Source: Aeromicrobium choanae
GTDB taxonomy: Bacteria > Actinomycetota > Actinomycetes > Propionibacteriales > Nocardioidaceae
Assembly (NCBI RefSeq): GCF_900167475.1
Contig: NZ_LT796768.1
Span: forward strand, 3,100,001-3,164,000
Direction: 5' to 3'
DNA length: 64,000 bases
Shown here: positions 53,950 to 62,465 of the stretch, in pieces
How positions within the stretch are numbered: the first letter of the stretch is position 1
How the letters are laid out: each line of letters begins with the position of its first letter
The notes under the pieces: model-generated
The model's database searches: none
What the model was told of the DNA's origin: nothing
The model's input: the letters and a program-made list of their open reading frames with translations, nothing else
Program-made: the position numbers and the translations under genes

Positions 53950-54514
53950 GGTCGTACGTCAGCCACACGGAGCCGTTGGGCGTCGGTGACGCGCTCGTCA
54001 GCCGCAGCCGGCGCAGTGCCTGGACGTCGGCGAACAGTCGACGACCGGTGGGATCGAGCGTCGGCCCGACGACCAGGTTCAGCTCGTCGACCAGGCCGGT
54101 GGCGAGCAAGGACTGCGCGAGCTGGATGCTGCCGTGGACGCCGATGTCGCGCCCGGGCCGGGCCACGAGCTCGGCGATGATCCCGGGAAGCGCGCCGGTG
54201 AACGTCGTGACCTCGCCCCATTCCCGGGCCAGCGGCGTCGAGGTCACGACGTACTTGCGCACCCCGTTGATGAAGTCGGCGAAGGGCTGCTCTTGGGAGC
54301 TCGGCCAGTACCCCGACCACTCGTCGTAGGTGTTCCGGCCGAGCAGGACGGCGTCCTGACGGTCCGTCAGGGCCGTCTCCATCTCCATGAGCACCGGATC
54401 GAATGCCGGCGCACCGTGGTGGTCGACGTGATCGTCAGGGAAGTAGGCCCCGGGCTCGTCGACCGCCCCGTCGATCGAGGTCAGCGTGTAGAGAACGACT
54501 CGTCGTCCACCCAT
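53939..54514 (-). CDS. RibD/DHFR-like reductase
   Basis: The 191-residue protein has the dihydrofolate-reductase-like RibD C-terminal fold: VVLYTLTSIDGAVDEPGAYF, DAVLLGRNTYDEWSGYW and DIGVHGSIQLAQSLL, then a LVDELNLVVGPTL strand. It probably binds NADPH; the substrate is unknown. These are numerous in actinobacteria. ATG 54514 starts at the first strand. Confidence 0.9.
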   Translation of the reverse strand: MGGRRVVLYTLTSIDGAVDEPGAYFPDDHVDHHGAPAFDPVLMEMETALTDRQDAVLLGRNTYDEWSGYWPSSQEQPFADFINGVRKYVVTSTPLAREWGEVTTFTGALPGIIAELVARPGRDIGVHGSIQLAQSLLATGLVDELNLVVGPTLDPTGRRLFADVQALRRLRLTSASPTPNGSVWLTYDLRS

Positions 54515-54558
54515 GGGCCCAACCTGCCACAGAGATCGGGACGCCCGCCAGCGGCGCC

Positions 54559-54564
54559 TAGACT
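54559..54564 (+). promoter_or_regulatory. Likely -10 box of the RluA-like gene (leaderless)
   Basis: TAGACT ends 6 nt before ATG 54571. Confidence 0.45.
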
Positions 54565-54570
54565 CGGGGC

Positions 54571-55485
54571 ATGCCCCCACGATCTCCGCTGCCGTCCCGT
54601 CACGGTCTGGCGGCAGCGTGGATGCGGACGCCCGATCGGCACCAGGACGGTCCGCCGTGGCCGACGATGGCGGCCTGGCTGGAGCACCGGCTCGCGGCGC
54701 ACGCGGACGTTGGCGAGATGCTGGCAGACGAGCGGCTCGTCTACGACGACCTGAGGCCCGTGGGAGCGGACGACCCCTACGCGCCGCACACGTTCGTGTG
54801 GTTCCACCGCGACCTGCGCGACGAGGTCGAGGTGCCCGGCGAGATCCGGATCCTGCACCGCGACGAGCGGATCGTCGTCGTCGACAAGCCGGCCTTCCTG
54901 TCGACGATCCCTCGCGGCCAGCATGTCGTGCAGAGCGTCGTCGTGCGGCTCCGCGCGCAGCTCGACCTGCCCGAGCTGACGCCCTTGCACCGGCTCGACC
55001 GGGTGACCTCCGGGGTGCTGCTGATGGCGACCGAGCGCCGCTGGCGCGGGCCCTACCAGACCCTCTTCGAGCACCGCCGGGTCAGCAAGACCTACCGCGC
55101 CCTGGCGGCGTGGCAGGCCGCGCTCGAGTCGCCGGTCGTGGTCCGCAACCACCTCCGCAAGGAGCGCGGCGCGCTGCGGGCCGAGGTCGTCCCCGATGCC
55201 CCGGTCAACGCCGAGACGCTGGTCGAGATGGAGGCCCGTGATGGGGACCTGGCCGTCTACCGGCTCTCGCCGAGGACGGGCCGCACGCACCAGCTGCGCC
55301 TCCACCTGGCCGGCCTCGGCAGCCCGATCGTCGGAGATCCGCTCTACCCGACGGTCACGGACGCGTCGGTCGACGACTTCTCCCGTCCGCTCCAGCTCAT
55401 CGCGAGTGAGCTCCGGTTCACCGACCCGGTGGACGGCGCCGATCGCCGCTTCGTCAGTGACCGGACCTTTCCGCTCCGCCCTTGA
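54571..55485 (+). CDS. RluA-family pseudouridine synthase
   Basis: The 304-residue protein has the catalytic motif HRLDRVTSGVLL with Asp, preceded by RDERIVVVDKPAFLSTIPRG and followed by RTGRTHQLRLHLAGLGSPIVGDPLYP. It converts uridine to pseudouridine in rRNA or tRNA; the target is unknown. No S4 domain is clear in the N-terminal ~85 residues. ATG 54571 follows TAGACT. Confidence 0.94.
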   Translation: MPPRSPLPSRHGLAAAWMRTPDRHQDGPPWPTMAAWLEHRLAAHADVGEMLADERLVYDDLRPVGADDPYAPHTFVWFHRDLRDEVEVPGEIRILHRDERIVVVDKPAFLSTIPRGQHVVQSVVVRLRAQLDLPELTPLHRLDRVTSGVLLMATERRWRGPYQTLFEHRRVSKTYRALAAWQAALESPVVVRNHLRKERGALRAEVVPDAPVNAETLVEMEARDGDLAVYRLSPRTGRTHQLRLHLAGLGSPIVGDPLYPTVTDASVDDFSRPLQLIASELRFTDPVDGADRRFVSDRTFPLRP

Positions 55486-55495
55486 ACGGGAGCGA

Positions 55496-55523
55496 TTGAC
55501 AGGCAAGTGACCACTTGCATAAT
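55496..55523 (+). promoter_or_regulatory. Promoter and operator of the ArsR-glyoxalase pair
   Basis: A good sigma-70-like promoter is seen: TTGACA (55496-55501), 16-nt spacer, CATAAT (55518-55523). Between them lies the perfect inverted repeat GCAAGTG-AC-CACTTGC (55503-55518). An ArsR repressor bound there would block RNA polymerase. Confidence 0.85.
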
Positions 55524-55531
55524 CTGCGGAT

Positions 55532-55813
55532 GTGGGTGACGTCTTCAGGGCCATCGCGGAGCCGACGCGTCGTGCTCTGCTGGACGAGCTCCTGGAGCGG
55601 GACGAGCAGACCTTGTTCGAGCTGTGCTCGCGTCTTGCGATGAAGCACGGGCTGACACCCACCCGACAGGCGGTCTCGCAGCACCTCGACGTCCTGGAGG
55701 ACGCAGGTCTGGTGCGGACGGAACGCCGTGGCCGCTACAAGCTGCACACGATCGACACCACGCCGCTCGCCCAGATCGCTGAGCGATGGCCACCACGAGA
55801 GGAACCGAAATGA
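55532..55813 (+). CDS. ArsR-family repressor
   Basis: The 93-residue winged-helix protein has FRAIAEPTRRALLDELLERDEQTLFELCSRLA and the recognition helix region PTRQAVSQHLDVLEDAGLVRTERRGRYKLH. The single Cys does not form the CxC metal site of ArsR/SmtB, so it is a non-metal type, probably binding an organic ligand. GTG 55532. It overlaps the glyoxalase gene by ATGA, and its promoter holds a matching palindrome. Confidence 0.93.
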   Translation: MGDVFRAIAEPTRRALLDELLERDEQTLFELCSRLAMKHGLTPTRQAVSQHLDVLEDAGLVRTERRGRYKLHTIDTTPLAQIAERWPPREEPK

Positions 55814-56202
55814 AACTGCAGACGGTCAGCATCTTCGTCGACGACCAGCAGAGGGCCGTCGACTTCTACACGGGCACACTCGGCTTCGAGGTGACCGCCG
55901 ACGTGCCGATGGGCGAGCACCGATGGCTCACCGTGCGCCTCGGTGACAGCCCGGACGCCACGGAGGTCTCCCTCGAGCCGAAGGCGCATCCGGCAGCGGC
56001 CTCGTTCACGGCGGCGCTGCTCGAGGACGGGATCCCGTTCTGCATGCTCGGTGTCGACGACGTGGAGCGCGAGCACGAACGACTCGTCGCGTCGGGCGTG
56101 ACCTTCAGTCAGCCGCCGACCGATGTCGGCCCGGTGATCATCGCCGTGTTCGAGGACGGCTGCGGGAACCTCCTCCAACTGGCCCAGTTCAAGGACGCCT
56201 GA
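55810..56202 (+). CDS. Glyoxalase/VOC-family protein
   Basis: The 130-residue protein has the VOC fold: QTVSIFVDDQQRAVDFYTGTLGFEV and FEDGCGNLLQLAQF with the C-terminal Glu-type metal ligand position. Members include glyoxalases, dioxygenases and antibiotic-binding proteins. It is coupled to the ArsR gene, so it is probably induced by a small molecule. Confidence 0.9.
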   Translation: MKLQTVSIFVDDQQRAVDFYTGTLGFEVTADVPMGEHRWLTVRLGDSPDATEVSLEPKAHPAAASFTAALLEDGIPFCMLGVDDVEREHERLVASGVTFSQPPTDVGPVIIAVFEDGCGNLLQLAQFKDA

Positions 56203-56212
56203 GTCGCTCGCG

Positions 56213-57205
56213 TCACTCAGGGCGAGGTGAGAAGCGCTGCCGATACGAGGTGGGAGTGGTCGCGTAGGACGCGGAGAAGTTCTGCCGGAAGGTCACCACG
56301 CTGCCGAAGCCGCAGGCGTCGGCGATGCGTGCGATCGGCCAGTCGGTCGTCTCCAGCAGGCGTCGCGCCTCGTCGAGTCGGCGCTGGAGGACCCAGCGGG
56401 CCGGGGTGGAACCGGTCAACTCCACGAAGCGGCGGGTGAAGTTCCGCCGGCTCATGCGGGCGTGGGCGGCCAGGTCGTCGACCGAGAGTGGCTCGTCGAG
56501 CCGGCTCAGCGCCCAGTCGATCGTGGGCCCGAGGTCGCCCACGCCGCCGGGCTCGGGCATCGGGCGGGCCACGTACTGGGCCTGGTCTCCCTCACGGTGC
56601 GGCGCCACGACCAGCTGGCGCGCCACTGTGGCCGCGGCCTCCGAGCCGAGACGCGTGCGCACGACGTGGAGGCAGGCGTCGATGGCCGAGGCCGTGCCCG
56701 CCGAGGTGAGGACGTCTCCGTGATCGAGGTACAGGGCGGCCGCGTTCACGCCCAAGCCGGGCCGCCGTGTCCGGAGACGATCGACCGCACCCCAGTGCGT
56801 CACGACGTCCCGTCCGTCGGCGAGTCCGCTGTCCACGAGCGGGAACGCGCCCAGGCACAGCCCTGCGACGCTGCTGCCGCGATCCCGGGCCGCGCGCAGG
56901 CTGCCGATCAACACCGGATCGGCGGGTGGGAGGTCGGTCGGCCAGGACGGGAGGACGACGAGGTCGGCCTCCTCGACCACCTCGGGTCCGGAGACGTCCT
57001 CGATCCGAGGTCCCTCCGCGGTGCGGATCCCCTTGCCGTCCGCTGTCCAGACCACCGGGTCCCAGCCCTCGGCCAGCCCTTGGCGACCGACCTCGCCGAA
57101 CACCAGCAGCGGTGCCGCGAGGTGGAACATGGTGATGCCCTCGAAGGCGTGGACGACGATGCGCACGACTGGCCCGATCTCATCGATAGATGGCTTTGGT
57201 GCCAC
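56213..57205 (-). CDS. GlxA-like AraC regulator
   Basis: The 330-residue protein has an N-terminal DJ-1/PfpI-like domain (~13-190), with GLCLGAFPL at the nucleophile-elbow position, and a C-terminal AraC DNA-binding domain (two HTH: SVDDLAAHARMSRRNFTRRF; PIARIADACGFGSVVTFRQNF). It likely controls the divergent isochorismatase gene. The GTG at 57205 may not be the true start; GTG 57166 (RIVVHAFEG) is a good alternative. Confidence 0.9.
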   Translation of the reverse strand: MAPKPSIDEIGPVVRIVVHAFEGITMFHLAAPLLVFGEVGRQGLAEGWDPVVWTADGKGIRTAEGPRIEDVSGPEVVEEADLVVLPSWPTDLPPADPVLIGSLRAARDRGSSVAGLCLGAFPLVDSGLADGRDVVTHWGAVDRLRTRRPGLGVNAAALYLDHGDVLTSAGTASAIDACLHVVRTRLGSEAAATVARQLVVAPHREGDQAQYVARPMPEPGGVGDLGPTIDWALSRLDEPLSVDDLAAHARMSRRNFTRRFVELTGSTPARWVLQRRLDEARRLLETTDWPIARIADACGFGSVVTFRQNFSASYATTPTSYRQRFSPRPE

Positions 57206-57273
57206 TCACGGTACCCCGGGCAGACCGGCAGGGTCGATCCCAGAGCACCCGACCACGCCACTCAGGAGGCACC

Positions 57274-57909
57274 ATGAACGCCCCGCGCCGCGCCCTGATC
57301 GTCATCGACGTCCAGAACGAGTACTTCGACGGAGTCCTGCAGATCCAGTCGCCGCCGCGCGATCAGAGCCTCGCCCACATCACGAAGGTCATCGAGGTGG
57401 CCGCAGCGCAGGGCCTGCCCGTCGTGGTGGTGCAGCACCAGACGCCCGAGGGTGCGCCGGTCTTCGCCGAGGGCAGCCACGGCTGGTCGCTGCACCCCGA
57501 GATCGAGGCCCTCGCCCAGCCGACCTGGAAGCGGGTCGTCAAGCACAAGTCGAGCGTCTTCGCCGATACCGACGTGGCCTCCTGGCTCGCCGAGCAGGGC
57601 GTCGACACGATCAGCATCGTCGGCTACATGACGAACAACTGCGACCTGGGCACCGTCTTCGGCGCCGAGGAGCTGGGCCTGGATGCCGAGGTCCTCTCCG
57701 ACGCCACCGGCGCGATCCACCTTGCCAACGAGGCCGGGAAGGTCTCCGCGGCCGAGCTCCACGCGGCGCTGCTGGTGCTGCTGCAGTCCAACCTCGCCGC
57801 TGTCGCCAGCACGGAGGACTGGGCCGCCGCGGTCCGAGCCGGCGCGGCACTGCCGAAGAGCGACCTCGGCACCTCGGCCACGCAGGGTCGGGCGGCCTTC
57901 GCGGGCTGA
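57274..57909 (+). CDS. Isochorismatase-like cysteine hydrolase
   Basis: The 211-residue hydrolase has a full Asp-Lys-Cys set: Asp in ALIVIDVQNEYF, Lys in VVKHKSSVF and Cys in YMTNNCDLG, with the cis-peptide region before it. It hydrolyses an amide or vinyl ether; the substrate is unknown. CAGGAGG supports ATG 57274. It is divergent from a GlxA-like regulator, a common pair. Confidence 0.93.
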   Translation: MNAPRRALIVIDVQNEYFDGVLQIQSPPRDQSLAHITKVIEVAAAQGLPVVVVQHQTPEGAPVFAEGSHGWSLHPEIEALAQPTWKRVVKHKSSVFADTDVASWLAEQGVDTISIVGYMTNNCDLGTVFGAEELGLDAEVLSDATGAIHLANEAGKVSAAELHAALLVLLQSNLAAVASTEDWAAAVRAGAALPKSDLGTSATQGRAAFAG

Positions 57910-57937
57910 CCTCGCCTCGCGGGACTGCGCGCCGGAA

Positions 57938-58351
57938 TCACGCTTCGGGCGTCGGCCCCGCGGCGTACTCATCGTCGCTGACCGGCTCGAGCCAGTTCAC
58001 GACGTCGTGGTCGTCGTCGCCCTCGTTGATGGCGAGGTGGACCATGAGGCGCTGGGGAGTAGCGCCGTGCCAGTGCTCCTCACCGGCCTCGAAGAGGACA
58101 CGGTCACCGGGGCGGATGACCTCGACGGGTCCGCCGCGCCGCTGGCACAGGCCGACGCCCTCCGTGACGAACACGGTCTGGCTCAGCGGGTGGCGGTGCC
58201 AGTGGGTGCGGGCGCCGGGCATGAAGTGCACGAGGTTGGCGGTGACGCGCGAGGGCGCCGGGGCGGCCGCGACGGCGTCAATGTAGACGTCGCCGGTGAA
58301 CCAGTCGGCCGGTCCCTTGGCGGTGTCCAGTGAGCTGCGCGTGATCTGCAT
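57938..58351 (-). CDS. Cupin-domain protein
   Basis: The 137-residue single cupin has metal-binding GARTHWHRHPLSQTVFVTEG with three His and the second motif PGDRVLFEAGEEHWHGATP. It resembles small cupins related to carboxymuconolactone decarboxylase-linked proteins. The role is unknown. Its ATG is 7 bases downstream of the XRE regulator's stop, so they are probably co-transcribed. Confidence 0.92.
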   Translation of the reverse strand: MQITRSSLDTAKGPADWFTGDVYIDAVAAAPAPSRVTANLVHFMPGARTHWHRHPLSQTVFVTEGVGLCQRRGGPVEVIRPGDRVLFEAGEEHWHGATPQRLMVHLAINEGDDDHDVVNWLEPVSDDEYAAGPTPEA

Positions 58352-58358
58352 GGTGCTC

Positions 58359-59243
58359 CTATCGGTGTGTGGCGGTGTCCGCCGATGCGGCCCAGGAAGC
58401 GAGCAGGCGGAGTCGCTCGGCGGACGGCGAGCCGGGCTCGGCGGTGTAGACGAGCAGGACGAGGCCCGGCTCGGCGGTGATGGCGAGCTCCTCGTAGGCG
58501 AACGTCAGCTCGCCGACGACGGGGTGGTGGAAGCGCTTCGTCCCCGTGCCGTGGGTGCGGACGTTGTGGTCGGCCCACAGCCGCCGGAACGTCTCGCTCT
58601 GGGTGGAGAGCTCGCCGACGAGGTCCTGCAGCTCGCGGTCGTGGGGGTCGCGGCCTGCCTCGGCGCGCATGATCCCGACGCACATCTCGGCGAACAGGTC
58701 CCAGTCCGGGTAGAACTCGCGCGAGGTGGGATCGAGGAACTGGAAGCGGGCCAGGTTCGGCGTGCGGCCGCCCTCGCCGATCACGGGGGAGTAGAACGCC
58801 CGGCCGAGGGTGTTGGTGGCGAGCAGGTTCTGGTGGGAGTCGCGCACGAAGGCGACACCCTCGGTGATCGCCTCCAGCGCCCACTGCAGGCTCAGCCGCG
58901 ACGCGGCCTTGCCCGGGGAGCGGCGCCGTGGCCTGCCCGAGGCGGGGATGCCGTCCGCGGCGCGGGCGAGGTCGTAGAGGTGCGTCCGCTCGGTCTCGTC
59001 CAGCTGCAGGGCGCGCGCAAGTGACTCGAGCACTCCGGAGGAGGCCCCGGCGATGTGCCCGCGTTCCAGCCGGGCGTAGTACTCGACGCTCAGCCCGGCG
59101 AGCGAGGCGACCTCGCTGCGGCGCAGGCCGGGCACGCGACGGGTGCCGGTGGTCGGGAGGCCGACCTGGTCGGGGGTGATGCGCGCACGCCGGGTGGTGA
59201 GGAACTCGCTCACTTCCCGCCGGGCGTCCTGACGGTTGTCCAC
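58359..59243 (-). CDS. XRE-family regulator with MmyB ligand domain
   Basis: The 294-residue protein has an N-terminal HTH (RRARITPDQVGL; VPGLRRSEVASLAGLSVEYYARLERG) and a C-terminal MmyB-like PAS-type ligand-binding domain (ALEAITEGVAFVRDSHQNLLATN; RTPNLARFQFLDP). GTG 59243 matches the family N-terminus; the open frame continues much further upstream without similarity. It is divergent from the alcohol dehydrogenase at 59403, its probable target. Confidence 0.93.
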   Translation of the reverse strand: MDNRQDARREVSEFLTTRRARITPDQVGLPTTGTRRVPGLRRSEVASLAGLSVEYYARLERGHIAGASSGVLESLARALQLDETERTHLYDLARAADGIPASGRPRRRSPGKAASRLSLQWALEAITEGVAFVRDSHQNLLATNTLGRAFYSPVIGEGGRTPNLARFQFLDPTSREFYPDWDLFAEMCVGIMRAEAGRDPHDRELQDLVGELSTQSETFRRLWADHNVRTHGTGTKRFHHPVVGELTFAYEELAITAEPGLVLLVYTAEPGSPSAERLRLLASWAASADTATHR

Positions 59244-59358
59244 GTCTTCGAGCCTACGGCCGTTCAGCGGCTCGTGCGGACCACGAGGGATGCCCTGCCA
59301 GTACACCCATTCGCAGTGACTTCCTGCCCGCCGGCGCGACCGGTTCACTGGATCTCGT

Positions 59359-59375
59359 GGTGCCGTGCCGGCACC
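59359..59375. promoter_or_regulatory. Inverted repeat before the alcohol dehydrogenase gene
   Basis: GGTGCCG-TGC-CGGCACC is a perfect 7-bp repeat in the 159-bp divergent gap, 27 bases before the dehydrogenase start. It may bind the MmyB-type regulator. The rest of the gap shows no clear promoter. Confidence 0.4.
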
Positions 59376-59402
59376 GCGGACGACGAGAAACAGGAGCGAT
59401 CG

Positions 59403-60422
59403 ATGCGCCAGGTAGTCATGCACGCACCCGGAGACGTGAGGGTCGAGGACCGCGAGGATCCGAGGATCATCGAGCCCACCGACGCGATCATCCGACTCTC
59501 GGCGACCTGCATCTGCGGCAGCGACCTGTGGCCCTACCGCGGCGCCGAGCCGGTCGACCACCAGGTGATGGGTCACGAGTACGTCGGCGTCGTCGAGGAG
59601 ATCGGCTCGGACGTGCGGACCGTCAAGGTCGGCGACTTCGTGGTCGGCTCGTTCTGGGCCTCGGACAACACCTGCGAGATCTGCCGCGCCGGCTACCAGG
59701 CGTACTGCACGCACCGGGTGCTGATGGGAACCCTCGGCACCCAGTCCGAGCTCGCCCGCATCCCGCTCGCGGACGGCACGCTCGTCGCGACACCGGGGAT
59801 GCCCGAGCCGGATCTGATCCCGTCCCTCATGGCCGCCTCGGACGTGCTGGGCACGGGCTGGTTCGCCGCCGTCGCGGCCCAGGCCGGACCGGGCAAGACC
59901 GTCGCGGTCGTCGGTGACGGCGCGGTCGGCCTGCTGGGCATCCTCGCCGCCCAGCAGCTCGGTGCCGAGCGCATCATCGCGTTCAGCCGGCACGCCGATC
60001 GTCAGGCCCTCGCACGGGAGTTCGGCGCGACCGACATCGTCGAGGAGCGCGGCGACGCCGGCGTGGCCCGCGTCAAGGAGCTCACGGACGGCCTCGGCGC
60101 CCACTCGGTGATCGAGGCCGTCGGCACGCAGGAGGCGATGATGCAGGCCATCCACTCCGCACGGCCCGGCGGCCACGTCGGCTTCGTCGGCGTCTCCCAC
60201 GACGTCGCGATCCCCGGTGACGAGCTCTTCATGGCCGGCGTCCACCTCCACGGCGGACCCGCGCCCGTGCGCCAGTACCTGCCCGAGCTGATCCAGCTCA
60301 TCTGGGACCGGAAGATCGAGCCCGGCAAGGTGTTCGACCTCACGCTGCCGCTCGAGCGCGCCGCCGAGGGCTACCGCGCCATGGACGAGCGCACCGCGAC
60401 GAAGGTGCTGCTCACGCTGTGA
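59403..60422 (+). CDS. Zinc-dependent alcohol dehydrogenase
   Basis: The 339-residue MDR protein has catalytic-zinc residues ([18 protein letters not shown]), a structural zinc-like cluster ([12 protein letters not shown]) and NAD(P)-binding [14 protein letters not shown] 59403 follows CAGGAG. It overlaps the acetyltransferase gene by GTGA. Regulator divergence suggests induction by a small molecule. The substrate is unknown. Confidence 0.92.
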   Translation: MRQVVMHAPGDVRVEDREDPRIIEPTDAIIRLSATCICGSDLWPYRGAEPVDHQVMGHEYVGVVEEIGSDVRTVKVGDFVVGSFWASDNTCEICRAGYQAYCTHRVLMGTLGTQSELARIPLADGTLVATPGMPEPDLIPSLMAASDVLGTGWFAAVAAQAGPGKTVAVVGDGAVGLLGILAAQQLGAERIIAFSRHADRQALAREFGATDIVEERGDAGVARVKELTDGLGAHSVIEAVGTQEAMMQAIHSARPGGHVGFVGVSHDVAIPGDELFMAGVHLHGGPAPVRQYLPELIQLIWDRKIEPGKVFDLTLPLERAAEGYRAMDERTATKVLLTL

Positions 60423-61018
60423 GCGACGTCGGGATGGACCTGCCGCGGTTCCTGGCCCACGTGGCCCGAGGCGCTCTCATCGAGGGTGGCTCGGAGCAGC
60501 ACCGCTTCATGCACGATGCCGCCCAGGATGCCTTCCGCATCACGAGCCGGCTGAACTCGGGCTACCGCACACCCGAGGAGATCCGCGACCTGCTGGCCGA
60601 GCTCACCGGACGGGCAGTGGACGAGTCGGTCGCGCTCTTCCCGCCCTTCCACAGCGAGTTCGGCAAGAACCTCATCCTCGGCGAGGACGTCTTCATCAAC
60701 CTCGGGTGCCGCTTCCAGGACACCGGCGGGATCACCATCGGGGACGGCACGCTCATCGGACACGGCAGCACGCTGACCACCCTCAACCACTCCGTCGACC
60801 CGGACCGCCGAGCGGACATGCTGCCGGCCCCGATCGTGATCGGGCGCCAGGTGTGGCTCGGCGCGTCCGTGACGGTCGTCCCCGGCGTGACCATCGGGGA
60901 CGGGGCGATCATCGGCGCCGGCTCCGTCGTCACGAAGGACGTGCCGGCCCACGCCATCGTCGCCGGCGTCCCGGCGAGGGTGCTGCGCGAGACGGGGTTC
61001 GGCCCTCAACCCGGCTGA
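60419..61018 (+). CDS. Sugar O-acetyltransferase, left-handed beta helix
   Basis: The 199-residue enzyme is of the maltose/galactoside O-acetyltransferase kind: [17 protein letters not shown] (Mac domain), then hexapeptide repeats ([21 protein letters not shown] with the catalytic His, [22 protein letters not shown]). It transfers acetyl from acetyl-CoA. It is coupled to the alcohol dehydrogenase by a 4-base overlap. Confidence 0.92.
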   Translation: MSDVGMDLPRFLAHVARGALIEGGSEQHRFMHDAAQDAFRITSRLNSGYRTPEEIRDLLAELTGRAVDESVALFPPFHSEFGKNLILGEDVFINLGCRFQDTGGITIGDGTLIGHGSTLTTLNHSVDPDRRADMLPAPIVIGRQVWLGASVTVVPGVTIGDGAIIGAGSVVTKDVPAHAIVAGVPARVLRETGFGPQPG

Positions 61019-61055
61019 TCGGGACGTTCCTGCCAGCCTCACGCGTCCGGCCCGT

Positions 61056-61061
61056 CACAAT
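61056..61061 (+). promoter_or_regulatory. Likely -10 box of hen1 (leaderless)
   Basis: CACAAT ends 6 nt before GTG 61068. Confidence 0.4.
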
Positions 61062-61067
61062 GGGCGG

Positions 61068-62465
61068 GTGCTGTTGACGATCACCGCCACCCGGAGCGAT
61101 GCGCTCGCCGATGCGAGCGACCTCGGCTACCTGCTCCACAAGCACCCCGACCGCGTGCAGACGTTCGACGTGTACGGCGGGACGGCGACGGTCCTGTACC
61201 CCGAGGTCTCGCCCGAGCGCTGCACCGTCGCGCTCGTGCTCGAGGTCGACCCGATCGCCCTGGTGCGCGGGCGTCGCGGGCGGACCGAGGGATTCTCGCT
61301 CGCGCAGTATGTGAACGACCGGCCCTACGCCGCGACGTCGCTGCTGTCGGTCGCGATGGGCAAGGTCTTCCGCAGCGCCCTGAACGGTCAGTGCAAGCCA
61401 CGTCCCGAGCTCGTCGGCCAGCCACTGGACCTGCGCATCGAGGTGCCGACCATGCCCGGCGGCGCCGACCTGGTGACCCGCATGTTCGGGCCGCTCGGGT
61501 GGGACGTCGTCGCGGAGCCGATCGTGCTCGACCCGGCGATCCCGGCGTGGGGCGAGTCCGACTTCTGTGCCGTGACCCTCACCGGGTCGTTCACCCTCAG
61601 CGAGGCGCTCAACCACCTCTACGTGCTGGTGCCCGTGCTCGACGGCGGGAAGCACTACTGGGTCAGCTCCGACGAGGTGGACAAGCTGGTGCGGGCCGGG
61701 ACCGGCTGGCTCGCGACCCACCCCGAGCGCGAGCTGATCAGCCGCCGCTACCTGGCGCGCCAGCGGGACATGGTCGACGAGGTCCGCGAGCGACTCGACG
61801 AGCTGGACGGGTCGACCGAGCCCACCGCGCCCGAGGAGGCGGTCGAGCCGCCGCTCGTCCGCCTGCGGCACGACGCCGTGGTCGAGCAGGTCGAGCAGCT
61901 GCGCCCGGGGTCCGTGCTCGATCTCGGTTGCGGGCAGGGCGCCCTGCTCCGCCGCCTGCTGGAGACGCAGGGGGTCGAGCGAGTGGTCGGCACCGAGGTG
62001 TCGGCGAGCTCGCTCGACGTCGCGTCCAAGCGACTGCACGTCGACCGGATGACCGAGCGCCAGGCGGATCGGCTCGACCTCTGGCTGTCGTCGCTGCAGT
62101 ACCAGGACCCGCGGCTGTTGGGCTTCGACCTCGCCGTGCTGATGGAGGTCGTCGAGCACGTCGACGAGGACCGGCTCCCGGCGGTCGTGGCGAACGTCTT
62201 CGGCTTCATGCGCCCCGGATCGGTCGTCGTGACGACGCCCAACACCGAGTACAACGCCCTTTACCCGGCACTGGCGGCGGGCGGGTTCCGTCACGTCGAC
62301 CACCGGTTCGAGTGGACGCGCAGCGAGTTTGCGGCGTGGAGCGACGGCGTCGCCGCCCGGTACGGCTACACGGTCGAGCGCGCCGGCATCGGCGCCGAGG
62401 ATCCCGAGCGGGGCACCCCCACCCAGCTGGCCGTGTTCCGTCGAGCCGAGGAGGTGGCCGCATGA
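61068..62465 (+). CDS. hen1: Hen1, 3'-terminal RNA 2'-O-methyltransferase
   Basis: The 465-residue protein has the bacterial Hen1 N-terminal domain (~1-240) and a C-terminal SAM methyltransferase (VLDLGCGQGALL, Asp285 region) with metal-binding EVVEH. Bacterial Hen1 works with Pnkp to repair ribotoxin-cleaved RNAs and 2'-O-methylates the junction so it resists recutting. GTG 61068. It overlaps pnkp by ATGA. Confidence 0.96.
   Translation: MLLTITATRSDALADASDLGYLLHKHPDRVQTFDVYGGTATVLYPEVSPERCTVALVLEVDPIALVRGRRGRTEGFSLAQYVNDRPYAATSLLSVAMGKVFRSALNGQCKPRPELVGQPLDLRIEVPTMPGGADLVTRMFGPLGWDVVAEPIVLDPAIPAWGESDFCAVTLTGSFTLSEALNHLYVLVPVLDGGKHYWVSSDEVDKLVRAGTGWLATHPERELISRRYLARQRDMVDEVRERLDELDGSTEPTAPEEAVEPPLVRLRHDAVVEQVEQLRPGSVLDLGCGQGALLRRLLETQGVERVVGTEVSASSLDVASKRLHVDRMTERQADRLDLWLSSLQYQDPRLLGFDLAVLMEVVEHVDEDRLPAVVANVFGFMRPGSVVVTTPNTEYNALYPALAAGGFRHVDHRFEWTRSEFAAWSDGVAARYGYTVERAGIGAEDPERGTPTQLAVFRRAEEVAA

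Noticed and set aside
61068-62465. Reading hen1 as a generic class I methyltransferase
   Set aside because: The N-terminal domain, the EVVEH metal motif and the adjacent pnkp identify the Hen1 family.
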